DNA of 64,000 nt from Roseiarcus sp036489975 (GCA_036489975.1 DASXES010000026.1:9151-73150); one strand, 5' to 3'. Positions 35,067-46,026 are shown, numbered from the stretch's first letter. Translations and numbers: made by a program. The notes: generated from the sequence alone by a model not told the origin.

Positions 35067-37102
35067 CGGATCGGCTGGTCGAAGTAGAAAGTGTATTGGG
35101 AGAGTTGACCCAAAATCACCAGGATGCTCGCCCTGAGGCTCAAAAGAATACGGCCGCCTGACTTCGGGTGAGGCAGGGCGGCGAGCCGGCGGTCGAGCTC
35201 CGCGAGCCGCTCAACTGTTTCGCCGCTTCGTCCCTGCGCAAACGCCGACAAGGCCGCGTCAACGACCGTGGCCGGGACGAACCGCGGCGCGACGTGGCGA
35301 AGGCGCACGATCTCCTTGCCGATGGCGACGGCCGCCGCGAGCTCGGAACGCTCGACCGGCTGGGCCTGGTCGGGCATCGCCAGTAGGCGGGCGACGCTGC
35401 GACTTTCCCAATCGCGCTGCCTTCCGGGCTCGGCTTGGCTGGCGAGTCGCCTCAGGTCGGCGAGCGTCAGGGCGAGCAGCCGACGCGCGCGGGTCGCCGG
35501 CGACAGCGGAGGAATAACGAGCATGGCCATCGTCCCGACCCCGATGCCGACGAGGATCGCGCTCGCTCCGTTCCAGAACTGCGATGCGTCAAAATTCATG
35601 CCGTTGGAGATGTTGAGCATCGGCACAAAATTGAAGGTCGCCGCCGTGAACAGGAACGAGTATCGCCAGGGCAGAGCGATCAGAACCCCGAATGGGACGA
35701 GAACCATCCCGAGCACGAGACACAGAGTGGGGAAGGTCGTCGCTTTCGGGAGGACCCCGAACACCACGAGAGCGCCCACGATCGCGCAGAGCGCTGTTCC
35801 CTGAAGAAAGGTCATCGACGCGGAATAGGCCACATCTCCTTGCAACGGCAAGAGGATCACGATCACGGCGCAGAACGTGATCGCCGTCACGCCGTTCGGC
35901 CAGGCGCTCACGATCCAGAACATCGAGATCGCTCCGACCGCGACAAGAACGCGCGCCGCATTGACGAAAGCCGGCGCCCAGTCGGGGACGTGCAAGCGCG
36001 CCCATCCTCTCACGCGGCCAATCTCACGAGGATCGATCACGCCGACGAGGCCATTGAGCGCGCGCGCCATCCCCCGCATGCCGACCGCGCCTGCGTCCGC
36101 AAGCAGCCTCTCACTCGGCGTCTTGGCGTCAAAGGCCGTGAGCGACCGCGCCGCCGCGTAGCACGCCTCGCGCAGATCCACCGCCCGCTCCGCCGGGTCG
36201 CTTCCGTCGGAGGTGGCCCGCTCGCGCGGCAATTGGTCGTAAACAGCCCTCGCCTCGTGTTGCGTCGCTTCAGTGCGATTGCGATCGATCTCGAACACGG
36301 CCTTGCGCCAGTTCGAGAGCGTCACCATCAGGCCAGTCACGGCCCGTTGCAGGGCGGCCGAGCGGTAGCGCAGGTCGGACGCTTCCCCGATCGCGGAATC
36401 GATGATCGGATCGAGCGCGATGACGCGGCGCAGGAGCTCGCGCCGGCGCGCCTGGTACTGTTCAAGATTGGCCCCGACGGCGGCGAAGCAATCGGCGAAC
36501 CCATCCATGATCGCCGTCGACAGGGCGGCGAATTCCGTCGCGAGCTTTCGCCGCGAGTGGCCCAGATCCGTCAGAGCGAGCACGATTCCCGCGCAGAAGA
36601 TGCCGATGCAAATCTCGATCGAGCGATTGACGGCGAAGGTGAAGGCGAGGCCGCTCGTGCTTCCGACCGGCCCGAGGGTGTCGATCGCGATAATCGCCGC
36701 CGTGTAACCCGCGAGCGCCGCGGCATAGGCGGCGAAATTGCGCAACAGCGTCGCGACGAACGCGGAGGCCGCGCACCAGATCGCCAACCCGATGAGGAAG
36801 CCTGCCCGATCCTGACGAACGAAAGCCGCGAGGACCACGATGGCGACGGCGCCGACCATGGTTCCGATCAGTCGGAACATCGATTTGCGCAACGACGCCC
36901 CCAGCACCGGCTGGCAGACGAGCGCCGCGGTCGTCGCGGCCCACGACGGCTCGCTGAGCTCAAGCTCGAAGGCGACGTAGAGCGAAAGGCAGACGGACGC
37001 CCACAGCCTCAGGCCGAAAAGAAGCGCCGGCGTCGCCGCGCGCAGCCGCCGCGCGAGAGGCGCGCCGCCCGAGCCGCTGATCGCTGGTTGAGCCGCCGTC
37101 AT
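35063..37102 (-). CDS. FUSC-family transporter (AaeB-like)
   Basis: A 679-residue inner-membrane protein with two blocks of about six helices separated by a large cytoplasmic region, as in AaeB and other FUSC proteins. Recognisable are the N-terminal SVCLSLYVAFELELSEPSWAATTAALV and the second block from AARVLVAVGAISMFWIVSAWPNG. With the HlyD adaptor it should export organic acids. It begins nine bases after the SDR dehydrogenase stop, so all four genes are probably co-transcribed. Confidence 0.88.
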   Translation of the reverse strand: MTAAQPAISGSGGAPLARRLRAATPALLFGLRLWASVCLSLYVAFELELSEPSWAATTAALVCQPVLGASLRKSMFRLIGTMVGAVAIVVLAAFVRQDRAGFLIGLAIWCAASAFVATLLRNFAAYAAALAGYTAAIIAIDTLGPVGSTSGLAFTFAVNRSIEICIGIFCAGIVLALTDLGHSRRKLATEFAALSTAIMDGFADCFAAVGANLEQYQARRRELLRRVIALDPIIDSAIGEASDLRYRSAALQRAVTGLMVTLSNWRKAVFEIDRNRTEATQHEARAVYDQLPRERATSDGSDPAERAVDLREACYAAARSLTAFDAKTPSERLLADAGAVGMRGMARALNGLVGVIDPREIGRVRGWARLHVPDWAPAFVNAARVLVAVGAISMFWIVSAWPNGVTAITFCAVIVILLPLQGDVAYSASMTFLQGTALCAIVGALVVFGVLPKATTFPTLCLVLGMVLVPFGVLIALPWRYSFLFTAATFNFVPMLNISNGMNFDASQFWNGASAILVGIGVGTMAMLVIPPLSPATRARRLLALTLADLRRLASQAEPGRQRDWESRSVARLLAMPDQAQPVERSELAAAVAIGKEIVRLRHVAPRFVPATVVDAALSAFAQGRSGETVERLAELDRRLAALPHPKSGGRILLSLRASILVILGQLSQYTFYFDQPIR

Positions 37103-37111
37103 CGCCTCACT

Positions 37112-37885
37112 TCAAATCACGGCCAGGAGGCCGCCGTCGACATAAATGATCTGGCCGTTCACATAGTCCGAAGCAGCTGATGCGAGGAACACCGTGACGC
37201 CAATGAGATCGTCCGGCGTGCCCCACCGCCCGGAAGGCGTGCGGCCTTTGACCCAGGCGTCGAACTTCGGGTCGTTGCGCAGATCGCGGTTCATCTCGGT
37301 CGCAATATAGCCGGGCCCGATCGCATTGGCCTGGATATCATGCGTCGCCCATTCCGCCGCCATGGAGCGGGTGAGCATCCTGACGGCGCCCTTGGCGGCG
37401 GAGTAGGGAGAAATCGTCGCGCGGGCGACCTCGCTCGCGAGCGAGGCGATGTTGATGATCTTGCCGCCGCGCCCGCGGCTGATCATGCGCTTCGCCACCT
37501 CGCGGCCGACCTGGAACGAGCCGGTGAGGTGGATCTCGACGACACGGCGCCATTCGTCGGTCGTAAGATCCACCATCGGCTTGCGGAACTGAATCCCGGC
37601 GTTGTTGACGAGGACGTCGATCGCGGCGCCCTCGGCGTCGAAATGCTCAAAGGCGGCGAGGACCGCCGCTTCGTCGGCGACGTCGAAGGCGCGCGTTTTG
37701 ACCTTGTGCCCGTCATTTGCGAACGCGCTGGCGGCGTTCGCCAATCTCTTCTCGTTCCGGCCATTGAGAATGATTCCCGCGCCTGCCGCCGCGAGGCCCC
37801 GCGCCATCGCAAACCCGAGGCCGTCCGACGAGCCAGTGACAAGCGCCGTCTTGCCGCTGAGATCAAACAAGTTCGACAGATTCAT
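37112..37885 (-). CDS. SDR oxidoreductase, gluconate 5-dehydrogenase-like
   Basis: A 257-residue classical short-chain dehydrogenase. The cofactor motif is TGSSDGLG at 17-24, NNAG lies near 94-97, and the catalytic Ser148, Tyr161 and Lys165 (YSAAK) are present. The N-terminus LFDLSGKTALVTGSSDGLG and C-terminus VNGQIIYVDGG resemble gluconate 5-dehydrogenases, which interconvert gluconate and 5-ketogluconate; other polyols are possible. It heads the FUSC-DUF1656-HlyD unit, so its substrate or product may be what the pump exports. Confidence 0.83.
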   Translation of the reverse strand: MNLSNLFDLSGKTALVTGSSDGLGFAMARGLAAAGAGIILNGRNEKRLANAASAFANDGHKVKTRAFDVADEAAVLAAFEHFDAEGAAIDVLVNNAGIQFRKPMVDLTTDEWRRVVEIHLTGSFQVGREVAKRMISRGRGGKIINIASLASEVARATISPYSAAKGAVRMLTRSMAAEWATHDIQANAIGPGYIATEMNRDLRNDPKFDAWVKGRTPSGRWGTPDDLIGVTVFLASAASDYVNGQIIYVDGGLLAVI

Positions 37886-37908
37886 GAGCCCCCCGGCGCG
37901 ACCTCGCC

Positions 37909-38688
<780 letters not shown>

Positions 38689-38932
38689 AGCGCGGCTCCG
38701 TGAGCTTGGCGGAGGCGCCAATGTGCCATGGTTCGGGCGGCATGGGGAGGGCGCTCTACCCCACAAATCGGGGGCAAGCAAAGACGCGGCGAGGAGAAAG
38801 GCGGCGCCGGACGCCATGCCGCAGGCGCACACGGCTTGCGGGCGAAGCCGCGAAACCGCTTCTTCAAAGAAAGCACGCCGCGACGCCGGTCCTCTTTGGC
38901 CGGACGCCGGGCGGAGCCTTGCGGCTTGTCCG

Positions 38933-39169
38933 CTAGACCTTGGCGCTGGCCGCCTTCTGCGCCTCGGCGGCAAAGGCCGCCAATTGGCCGGCGCGCGCCA
39001 GAACGACCTCGCGCTCTGCCGCTGGCGCCTCCCGCATAACCTTTGCGATTGTGGCGGACGCTGGCTCATTCGGGTGATGGATCTGATAGTAGATATCAAG
39101 CCACTTGCCGTGGAGAACCAGAGCTGCGGGATCAATCGCCGCTTCAAAAAAATGTTTCGTCGCCGCCAT
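38933..39169 (-). CDS. Small hypothetical protein
   Basis: A 78-residue soluble protein of unknown family. It begins MAATKHFFEAAIDPAAL and is Ala-rich and helical at the C-terminus (AEREVVLARAGQLAAFAAEAQ). Codon use is like that of its neighbours, and an AGGACGAGCAC site precedes the ATG. It has no membrane segment. The 244 bases between it and the exonuclease gene hold nothing I recognise. Confidence 0.6.
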   Translation of the reverse strand: MAATKHFFEAAIDPAALVLHGKWLDIYYQIHHPNEPASATIAKVMREAPAAEREVVLARAGQLAAFAAEAQKAASAKV

Positions 39170-39294
39170 GTGCTCGTCCTTTCGGGTTTGCCGGTTTTAC
39201 GGGCAAAGCGACGCTCTCACGGATTCACGTGGGCGGATGTGATTAGGCGCACAGCACACGCCTGGCGGCGCGCGCCAGCTTTCTGCGTTCGCCC

Positions 39295-40536
39295 CTAATC
39301 TTCGATCGCCTGATAGGCGAGGGCGCGCAGATCGAGTTCCGGCAAGTCGAAGCTCATCATCGACTGAGTCATGAAGAGACCCACTATTTCTTCCTTCGGA
39401 TCGACCCAGTAGTGGGTCTTCGCCGCTCCCGACCAGCCGAATTCGCCGACGGAGCCCGGCGCCCCGGATTGCGCCACATCCATCAGCACCCGTGAGCCGA
39501 GACCGAAGCCATAGCCGGGCGTGGGCAGGCCGCCGATCTCGAGAGGCAGCAGTCCCGCCGGCACGAAGTTCGAGTGCATGAGCTCGAGCGTCTTGCTCCC
39601 GAGAATCCGCGCGCCGTTCAACTCGCCCCCGTTGGCCAGCATCTGGGCGAAGTGGAAATAATCGCCGGTGGTGCTGAAAAGGCCATGGCCGCCGCGAACA
39701 AACACGTCCGGCGAGTCGACGGGGTACGACTTCGACACGTCGATCCGGTCGTTGGCGCCCGCCATCCAGGCTGCGAACTCGCTTCCCATGGTCGCGCCGG
39801 GGGAGATCACGTCGGGACGGCCATACATCGCGGCCACGCGGCGCCGCTTCTCCGCGGGCACGCCGAAGGCCGTGTCGGTCATGCCGAGCGGCTCAAACAG
39901 GCGCTCGCGCAGGAAATCGCCCAATGGACGGCCGGAAATCACCTCGATCACCCGGGCCGCGACATCGATGCCGACGCTGTAGCGCCATTTCGCCCCCGGC
40001 TGGAAGGCGAGGGGAAAGCGCGCCAGATCGTCAATCGCCGCCGCCAGTGGGCGCTCTGGGTCCAGAAGCATCCCCTTGTCGTACCTGAGCCCGAGAGGAG
40101 ACGAATTCTCGACGAAATGGTAGGAAAGACCGCTCATGTGGGTCATCAGGTCGCGGATCATGATCGGGCGCACGGGAGCGACGAGACTTCCGTCGGCTTC
40201 CCTGACCTTGACCGCCCCGAAGGCCGGAACGTATTTCGCCAGCGGGTCAATGAGCCTGAAGCGCCCTTCCTCGAGCAGCGTCATGAGGCCCACGCAGATA
40301 ATCGGCTTGGTCATCGAGTACAGGCGGAAGATCGTGTCGGCCGTCATCGCCTCGCCCGCCTCCTTGTCGCGCCAGCCGAACTGCCCCGCGTGCACGATTT
40401 TGCCGCGCCGGGCGATCAGCGTCGTGATCCCGGCGTAAACGCCGCGATCGACATAAGCCTGCATCGCCGGGAGAATGCGCTCGAGGCGCCGGGCGTTCAT
40501 CCCGACGGCTTTGGACGGCTCGACTGTGGTGTTCAT
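39295..40536 (-). CDS. Serine hydrolase, beta-lactamase class C family (esterase-like)
   Basis: A 413-residue protein without a signal peptide, so probably cytoplasmic. The nucleophile motif is S74-M-T-K77 and the second motif Y186-S-V188; the third (KTG-like) is WSGAAKTHYW. It resembles EstB-type esterases and other class C-like hydrolases rather than true beta-lactamases. The ATG at 40536 has GGGAGG five bases upstream. It follows the hut operon in the same direction with 106 bases between, but no functional link to histidine breakdown is apparent. Confidence 0.85.
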   Translation of the reverse strand: MNTTVEPSKAVGMNARRLERILPAMQAYVDRGVYAGITTLIARRGKIVHAGQFGWRDKEAGEAMTADTIFRLYSMTKPIICVGLMTLLEEGRFRLIDPLAKYVPAFGAVKVREADGSLVAPVRPIMIRDLMTHMSGLSYHFVENSSPLGLRYDKGMLLDPERPLAAAIDDLARFPLAFQPGAKWRYSVGIDVAARVIEVISGRPLGDFLRERLFEPLGMTDTAFGVPAEKRRRVAAMYGRPDVISPGATMGSEFAAWMAGANDRIDVSKSYPVDSPDVFVRGGHGLFSTTGDYFHFAQMLANGGELNGARILGSKTLELMHSNFVPAGLLPLEIGGLPTPGYGFGLGSRVLMDVAQSGAPGSVGEFGWSGAAKTHYWVDPKEEIVGLFMTQSMMSFDLPELDLRALAYQAIED

Positions 40537-40642
40537 GGTTCCTCCCTTTGCGGATGATGGCGACGCCGCCATTGTCAAACTTGCCCACATGGGCAGCCAA
40601 GCCTCATCCCTGACCCTTCTTCCGGGAACCGGGGCGCGGGAT

Positions 40643-42319
40643 TCATTGCTCAAGGCTCGGCAAATCGAGGCCCTTCTCGCGCGCGCAGGCGATTGCGGCT
40701 TCGTAGCCGGCGTCGGCGTGGCGCATCACGCCGCTCGCCGGATCATTCCACAACACCCGCTCGATGCGCCGCGCCGCTTCCGGCGTGCCGTCGGCGACGA
40801 CGACCATCCCAGCGTGCTGCGAGAAGCCCATGCCGACCCCGCCGCCGTGATGGATCGACACCCAGGTGGCGCCGGAGGCGCAATTGAGCAGCGCGTTCAG
40901 AAGCGGCCAGTCGGAGACGGCGTCGGAGCCATCGAGCATCGATTCTGTCTCGCGGTTAGGCGAAGCGACGGAGCCGGAATCGAGATGATCGCGGCCGATG
41001 ACGATTGGCGCGTTGAGTTCGCCCGCCGCCACCATTTCGTTGAAGGCAAGGCCGAGCCGGTGGCGATCCCCTAAGCCCACCCAGCAGATGCGCGCCGGCA
41101 GCCCCTGGAACTTGATGCGCGAGCGCGCCATGTCGAGCCAGTTGTGCAGATGCGGGTTGTCCGGCATCAGCTCTTTCACTTTCGCGTCCGTCCTGAAAAT
41201 GTCCTCCGGATCGCCCGAAAGAGCAGCCCAACGAAACGGCCCGATTCCGCGACAAAAGAGCGGGCGGATGTAGGCGGGCACGAAGCCTGGGAAATCGAAG
41301 GCGTCCTTGACGCCTTCCTCCAGCGCCATCTGCCGAATGTTGTTGCCGTAGTCGACGGTCGGGACGCCGGAATGTGCATACGCCAGCATCGCGCGCACGT
41401 GTTCGCCCATCGACGCTTTCGCCGCCCGCTCGACCCCTTTGGGATCGCTCACGCGGCGGTCCTCCCATTGCTGCAGGCTCCAGCCCTTGGGCAGATAGCC
41501 GTTGATCGGATCATGCGCCGAGGTCTGGTCGGTGACGATATCGGGCTTGACGCCGCGGCGCAGAAGCTCCGGCAGCACTTCGCCCGCATTGCCGAGCAGC
41601 GCGACGGAGACGGCTTTGCGCGCCTTGGTCGAGCGCTCGATGATCGTGAGCGCCTGGTCGAGGTCCTTCGCCTGAATGTCGACATAACCGGTGCGCAGGC
41701 GAAATTCGATGCTCGACGGGCGGCATTCGATCGCGAGCAGCGAAGCGCCCGCCATTGACGCGGCGAGCGGCTGCGCGCCGCCCATGCCTCCGAGGCCGGC
41801 GGTGAGAATCCACTTTCCGTGAAGATCACCGCCATAGTGCTGGCGCCCCATCTCGACGAAGGTCTCGTAGGTGCCCTGCACGATGCCCTGCGAGCCGATG
41901 TAGATCCACGAGCCCGCGGTCATCTGCCCGTACATCATGAGCCCCTTGCGATCGAGCTCGTTGAAGCAGTCCCAGGTCGCCCAGTGCGGCACGAGATTGG
42001 AATTGGCGATGAGCACGCGCGGCGCATCGGCATGGGTGCGGAACACGCCGACCGGCTTGCCGGATTGCACGAGCAGAGTCTGATCGCCCTCGAGGCGCTG
42101 CAGGCTTGCGACGATACGGTCGAACGCCGACCAGTCGCGCGCCGCTCGCCCGATGCCGCCATAGACGACGAGTTCGCCCGGCCGCTCGGCGACGTCGGGA
42201 TCAAGATTGTTCATGAGCATCCTGAGCGGCGCTTCAGTGAGCCAGCTCTTGGCGGTGAGCTTGGTTCCGCGAGGGCTGCGGATGACGCGCATATTGTCGA
42301 GTCGGGAGGGCTGAGTCAT
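40643..42319 (-). CDS. hutU: Urocanate hydratase
   Basis: HutU converts urocanate to imidazolonepropionate using tightly bound NAD. The protein has 558 residues, the family norm. Visible are TAGLGGMGGAQPLAASMAG (NAD site) and the catalytic-region segment LPARICWVGLGDRHRLGLAFNEMV. The C-terminal WVSIHHGGGVGMGFSQHAGMV is diagnostic. It is last in the hutI-hutH-hutG-hutU unit, 15 bases after hutG. Confidence 0.97.
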   Translation of the reverse strand: MTQPSRLDNMRVIRSPRGTKLTAKSWLTEAPLRMLMNNLDPDVAERPGELVVYGGIGRAARDWSAFDRIVASLQRLEGDQTLLVQSGKPVGVFRTHADAPRVLIANSNLVPHWATWDCFNELDRKGLMMYGQMTAGSWIYIGSQGIVQGTYETFVEMGRQHYGGDLHGKWILTAGLGGMGGAQPLAASMAGASLLAIECRPSSIEFRLRTGYVDIQAKDLDQALTIIERSTKARKAVSVALLGNAGEVLPELLRRGVKPDIVTDQTSAHDPINGYLPKGWSLQQWEDRRVSDPKGVERAAKASMGEHVRAMLAYAHSGVPTVDYGNNIRQMALEEGVKDAFDFPGFVPAYIRPLFCRGIGPFRWAALSGDPEDIFRTDAKVKELMPDNPHLHNWLDMARSRIKFQGLPARICWVGLGDRHRLGLAFNEMVAAGELNAPIVIGRDHLDSGSVASPNRETESMLDGSDAVSDWPLLNALLNCASGATWVSIHHGGGVGMGFSQHAGMVVVADGTPEAARRIERVLWNDPASGVMRHADAGYEAAIACAREKGLDLPSLEQ

Positions 42320-42334
42320 GGGGCCGACCTTGCT

Positions 42335-43153
42335 TTAGATCACATGCTCAAGCATCGCCTCGAGCACGCGCTTGATTGTCGCGCGCGTCGGCGCCGCGCG
42401 GGCCTCGTCGATCGGGGTGGGCCAATTGCCGTGCGCCGGGTGCTCGGGCTCATCCATGTAGGCGCGGCAGGCGAGTTCGAGTTGCATAACCTCAACCCCT
42501 TCGCTGGGCTTGCCATGGGCGCGGGTGATCCAGCCGCCCTTGAAACGGCCGTCGACGGCGGAGCTTCGCCCGCTGCTGGCGAGCAACCCGGCGGCCGTCG
42601 CGCGCAGCCCTGGGCTGCAGCTTAAACCTGAATTCGTGCCAAGGTTGAACACGGGAAGCTCGCCCTCAAACAAACGCGGAATCACCGACCGGATCGAATG
42701 GGCGTCGAACAGCCCCACACGTTGAAAGCTTCGGCGGAGCCGCGCGATCTCGCCGGCGAGCGCCTCGTGATAGGGATCGAAATAAAGCAGCCGCCGCTCG
42801 GCGATTTGAGCCGCGTTCGGCGCTTGGTCCGGCCGGTGGAGCGGCTCGCCGTCGAATGTGGTGGTTGGGCAGAGTTCCGTGGTCGCCTGACCGGGATAAA
42901 GCGAAGCGCCGCTCGGATCGCGATTGACGTCGATGATCGAGCGCGAGAGCCGGGTTCGCACCACGGTGGCGCCGAGCGCCGCGACAAAATCGTAGAGCTC
43001 ATCAAGCCGCCAATCGGCGTCCTTGCGCGCGAGCCACGGATCGACAAATACCGGCTCGAACCCAAGCAGCTCAGCCCCCGCATGGGGAATGCTGACGATC
43101 AGCGGCGCGTTGCGGCGCTCGACGATGAGCCAGTCGGGAGCTTCGGCGGTCAT
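42335..43153 (-). CDS. hutG: N-formylglutamate deformylase
   Basis: HutG hydrolyses N-formylglutamate to glutamate and formate, the last step of the five-step histidine route. The 272-residue protein carries the FGase features: VSIPHAGAEL, RLSRSIIDVNRDPSG and LFDAHSIRSVIPRLF. Its ATG overlaps the hutH stop (ATGA). With hutF in the same locus this defines the formimino-deiminase pathway rather than the direct HutG formimidase route. Confidence 0.95.
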   Translation of the reverse strand: MTAEAPDWLIVERRNAPLIVSIPHAGAELLGFEPVFVDPWLARKDADWRLDELYDFVAALGATVVRTRLSRSIIDVNRDPSGASLYPGQATTELCPTTTFDGEPLHRPDQAPNAAQIAERRLLYFDPYHEALAGEIARLRRSFQRVGLFDAHSIRSVIPRLFEGELPVFNLGTNSGLSCSPGLRATAAGLLASSGRSSAVDGRFKGGWITRAHGKPSEGVEVMQLELACRAYMDEPEHPAHGNWPTPIDEARAAPTRATIKRVLEAMLEHVI

Positions 43154-44691
43154 CGCGCGGACTTTTCGAGCGAGGGGAGCGCCACGGCCCCGATCGCATC
43201 AATGACACCGCCGCGGCTCACGAGGCTGGTCGCGGCCTCGATGTCGGGATGAAAGTAGCGGTCGTCCTCGAGGCGCGGAACGTCGCGGCGCAGAAGGGAT
43301 CGCACAGCTTCGAGCGGTGCGCTCGATGCGAGGGGGTTATGAAAGTCGCACGCCTGGGCGGCGGCGAGCAGTTCAATACCAATGATCGACATGGCGTTGT
43401 CCGCCATCGGGTCGAGCCGACGCGCGCCATGCGCGGCCATCGAGACGTGATCCTCCTGGTTGGCCGAGGTCGGAATGGAATCGACGCTCGCAGGATAGGC
43501 GCGAGTCTTGTTCTCCGCGACCAGTGCCGCCGCCGTCACTTGCGGAATCATGAACCCGGAATTCAAGCCCGGCTTCGGGGTTAGAAACGCGGGCAGGCCG
43601 GACAAAGCCGGATCGACCAGAAGCGCGATCCTGCGCTCGGCCAGCGAGCCGATTTCGCAAATAGCGAGCGCGATCATATCGGCGGCGAACGCGACCGGCT
43701 CGGCATGAAAATTACCGCCCGACAGCGCCTCGTCCGTTTCGTCAAAGATGAGCGGATTGTCCGAAACCCCGTTGGCTTCGATGAGGAGGGTCGCAGCTGC
43801 CTGGCGCAGGAGATCGAGGCAGGCGCCCATCACCTGCGGCTGGCAACGCAGGCAATAGGGATCCTGAATGCGCTCGTCGCCGGTGAGATGGGAGGCGCGA
43901 ATGGCGCTCCCCGCGAGCAGCCGGCGCAGGGCCGCCGCGACCTCGATCTGCCCAGCATGACGCCTGAGCGCATGGATGCGCGCGTCAAACGGCGTGTCCG
44001 ATCCGCGCGCGCCATCAGTCGACAACGCCCCGGTCGCCAAGGCGGAGCCGAACAGCGTCTCGGCCTTGAACAGGCCGACGAGCGCATTGGCGGTCGAGAA
44101 CTGCGTGCCGTTGAGCAGCGCGAGCCCCTCCTTCGGGCGAGGCGTGATGGGCTCAAGGCCAACTTCGGCGAGCGCGGCGGCGGCCGGAGCGATGCGATCG
44201 CCCACACGAGCCTCCCCCACGCCGATCATCGCCGCCGCCATATGGGCAAGCGGCGCCAGATCGCCCGACGCGCCGACCGATCCTTGGGACGGGACCACGG
44301 GCGTGACGCCGCGCGCAAGCATGGCTTCGATGAGGGCCAGCGTCTGCGGTTGGACGCCCGACGCGCCCTGCGCGAGGCTGCCGAGCTTCAGCGCCATCAT
44401 CAGCCGCGTTGTCGCGACGGAGGCCGTTTCACCTACGCCCGCAGCATGCGAAAGCACGATGTCGCGCTGAAGCTGCGCAAGATCTTCGGGCGCGATGCGC
44501 ACGCCCGCCAATTTGCCGAAACCCGTGTTGATTCCGTAGACCGGTTCGCCGCGCGCGAGAATGCGCTCCACTGCCGCCGCGCTGGCAGCTACGGCGGCGC
44601 GACTGGAGGGGTCGACAGCCAGCGGCTCGCCGCGCCAGATCGCCCGCCAGTCGGCGAGTGACGCCTCGCCTGGGCGGATAACGACGGTCAT
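43150..44691 (-). CDS. hutH: Histidine ammonia-lyase
   Basis: HutH removes ammonia from histidine, giving urocanate. The protein has 513 residues. The MIO cofactor forms from A141-S142-G143 in GSVGASGDLAPLAHMA, and YGINTGFGKL (from 52) supplies the catalytic Tyr. The C-terminal region has ENKTRAYPASVDSIPTSANQEDHVSMA, given here as a range of about residues 390-418. Start and stop overlap hutI and hutG respectively, both as ATGA. A longer open frame upstream lies inside hutI and is not used. Confidence 0.97.
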   Translation of the reverse strand: MTVVIRPGEASLADWRAIWRGEPLAVDPSSRAAVAASAAAVERILARGEPVYGINTGFGKLAGVRIAPEDLAQLQRDIVLSHAAGVGETASVATTRLMMALKLGSLAQGASGVQPQTLALIEAMLARGVTPVVPSQGSVGASGDLAPLAHMAAAMIGVGEARVGDRIAPAAAALAEVGLEPITPRPKEGLALLNGTQFSTANALVGLFKAETLFGSALATGALSTDGARGSDTPFDARIHALRRHAGQIEVAAALRRLLAGSAIRASHLTGDERIQDPYCLRCQPQVMGACLDLLRQAAATLLIEANGVSDNPLIFDETDEALSGGNFHAEPVAFAADMIALAICEIGSLAERRIALLVDPALSGLPAFLTPKPGLNSGFMIPQVTAAALVAENKTRAYPASVDSIPTSANQEDHVSMAAHGARRLDPMADNAMSIIGIELLAAAQACDFHNPLASSAPLEAVRSLLRRDVPRLEDDRYFHPDIEAATSLVSRGGVIDAIGAVALPSLEKSAR

Positions 44692-45920
44692 CGTCCCCTC
44701 CAGACGCGCGCATGCAGCGGGTTGAAGCCCAGCCGATAGACAAGCTCGGCCGGCCGCTCGATATCCCATATTGCGAGGTCGGCCCACTTGCCGGCTTCGA
44801 GGGTTCCTGTCTCCTCGGCGAGGCCAAGCGCACGCGCCGCGTTGCGGGTGGCGCCGGCGAGGCACTCGTCGACGGTGAGCCCGAACAAAGTGGCCGCCAT
44901 ATTGAGCGCGAGCAGGAGCGAGGTCATCGGCGACGTGCCCGGATTGGAGTCGGTGGCGACGGCCATTGGCACGCGATGCTTGCGCATGAGCTCGACCGGC
45001 GGCGCCTGTCGCTCCTGGAGCACGTAATACGCGCCGGGCAGCAGCACCGCGACGACGCCAGCCTTCGCCATCGCGGCGACGCCACCTTCGTCCGCATATT
45101 CGAGATGGTCGGCCGAGAGCGCGCCGAACTCGGCGGCGAGCGCGGCGCCCCCGGAATTCGACAACTGGTCAGCATGCAGCTTGACCGGAAGCCCTGCGCG
45201 TTTCGCGGCCGCGAATACGCGAGCAATCTCATCGCGCGTGAACGCAATCCGTTCGCAAAACCCATCGACGGCGTCAATCAGGCCTTCGTCCGCTAGCGTC
45301 GGGATCATGGTTTCTGCGACATAAGCGACATAGGCGTCACGTTTATCGGCGAATTCGGGCGGCAGCGCGTGCGCGCCGAGGCATGTCGCGCGGATTGCGA
45401 CGTTCCGTTGCTCGACGAGCCGGCGCGCGACCCGGAGCGATTTGCGCTCGGCGTCGAGGTTGAGCCCGTAGCCAGATTTGACTTCCACCGTTCCGACGCC
45501 CTCGGCGATCAGGGCGTCCAGGCGCTTGAGCGCCGACGCCACGAGTTCGTCTTCGCTTGCCGCGCGGGTTGCGCGCACGGTGGAGAGAATCCCGCCGCCC
45601 GAGCGGGCGATCTCTTCGTAACCGGCGCCCGCGAGCCGCATTTCAAATTCGCGCGCCCGGTCGCCCCCGTAGACGAGATGAGTGTGGCAATCGATCAGAG
45701 CAGGCGTTATCCAGCGGCCTTCGCAATCGACCACGCGGGCGCCGTTGCGCGATGACGCTGGAAGCTCGTCCTGCGGGCCTACGAAAGCGATGCGTCCCTG
45801 GCGCGCGGCGATGGCGCCGGATTCGACGACCCCGAGCCCCGGGCGATCCTGCGAGAGGGTCGCCAGACGGGCGTTGAGCCAAACCGTATCGAGACGATCG
45901 TCGTCGTTTGCTTGCACCAT
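44688..45920 (-). CDS. hutI: Imidazolonepropionase
   Basis: HutI opens the imidazolone ring to give formimino-L-glutamate. A 410-residue metal-dependent amidohydrolase with the metal motif DCHTHLVYGGDR, the substrate region GGGILSTVRATRAASEDEL, HADQLSNSGGAALAAEF, and ATDSNPGTSPMTSLLLALNMA. I use the ATG at 45920; a TTG nine bases upstream is an alternative. It is first in the leftward hut operon and divergent from hutF across about 106 bases. Confidence 0.95.
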   Translation of the reverse strand: MVQANDDDRLDTVWLNARLATLSQDRPGLGVVESGAIAARQGRIAFVGPQDELPASSRNGARVVDCEGRWITPALIDCHTHLVYGGDRAREFEMRLAGAGYEEIARSGGGILSTVRATRAASEDELVASALKRLDALIAEGVGTVEVKSGYGLNLDAERKSLRVARRLVEQRNVAIRATCLGAHALPPEFADKRDAYVAYVAETMIPTLADEGLIDAVDGFCERIAFTRDEIARVFAAAKRAGLPVKLHADQLSNSGGAALAAEFGALSADHLEYADEGGVAAMAKAGVVAVLLPGAYYVLQERQAPPVELMRKHRVPMAVATDSNPGTSPMTSLLLALNMAATLFGLTVDECLAGATRNAARALGLAEETGTLEAGKWADLAIWDIERPAELVYRLGFNPLHARVWRGR

Positions 45921-46026
45921 GGCGCTCAACGACTTCCCGCCGCGGACAGTTTCATGCTTAGTCCAAACCGTCCGAAAGGCAAGCGGCCGGCGGGTCGAGG
46001 CCGATCGCCAGAAGCGGAGGCAGCCG
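45921..46026. promoter_or_regulatory. Divergent hut promoter region
   Basis: This 106-bp gap between hutI and hutF must hold both promoters and any operator. I looked for a HutC-type palindrome (CTTGTATGTACAAG-like) and found none. No hut regulator gene lies in the window. Confidence 0.45.

Noticed and set aside
35435..37180. Open frame of 581 codons on the plus strand opposite the FUSC gene
   Set aside because: Composition is dominated by Arg, Glu, Asp and Gly without any motif, while the FUSC protein on the other strand is clear.
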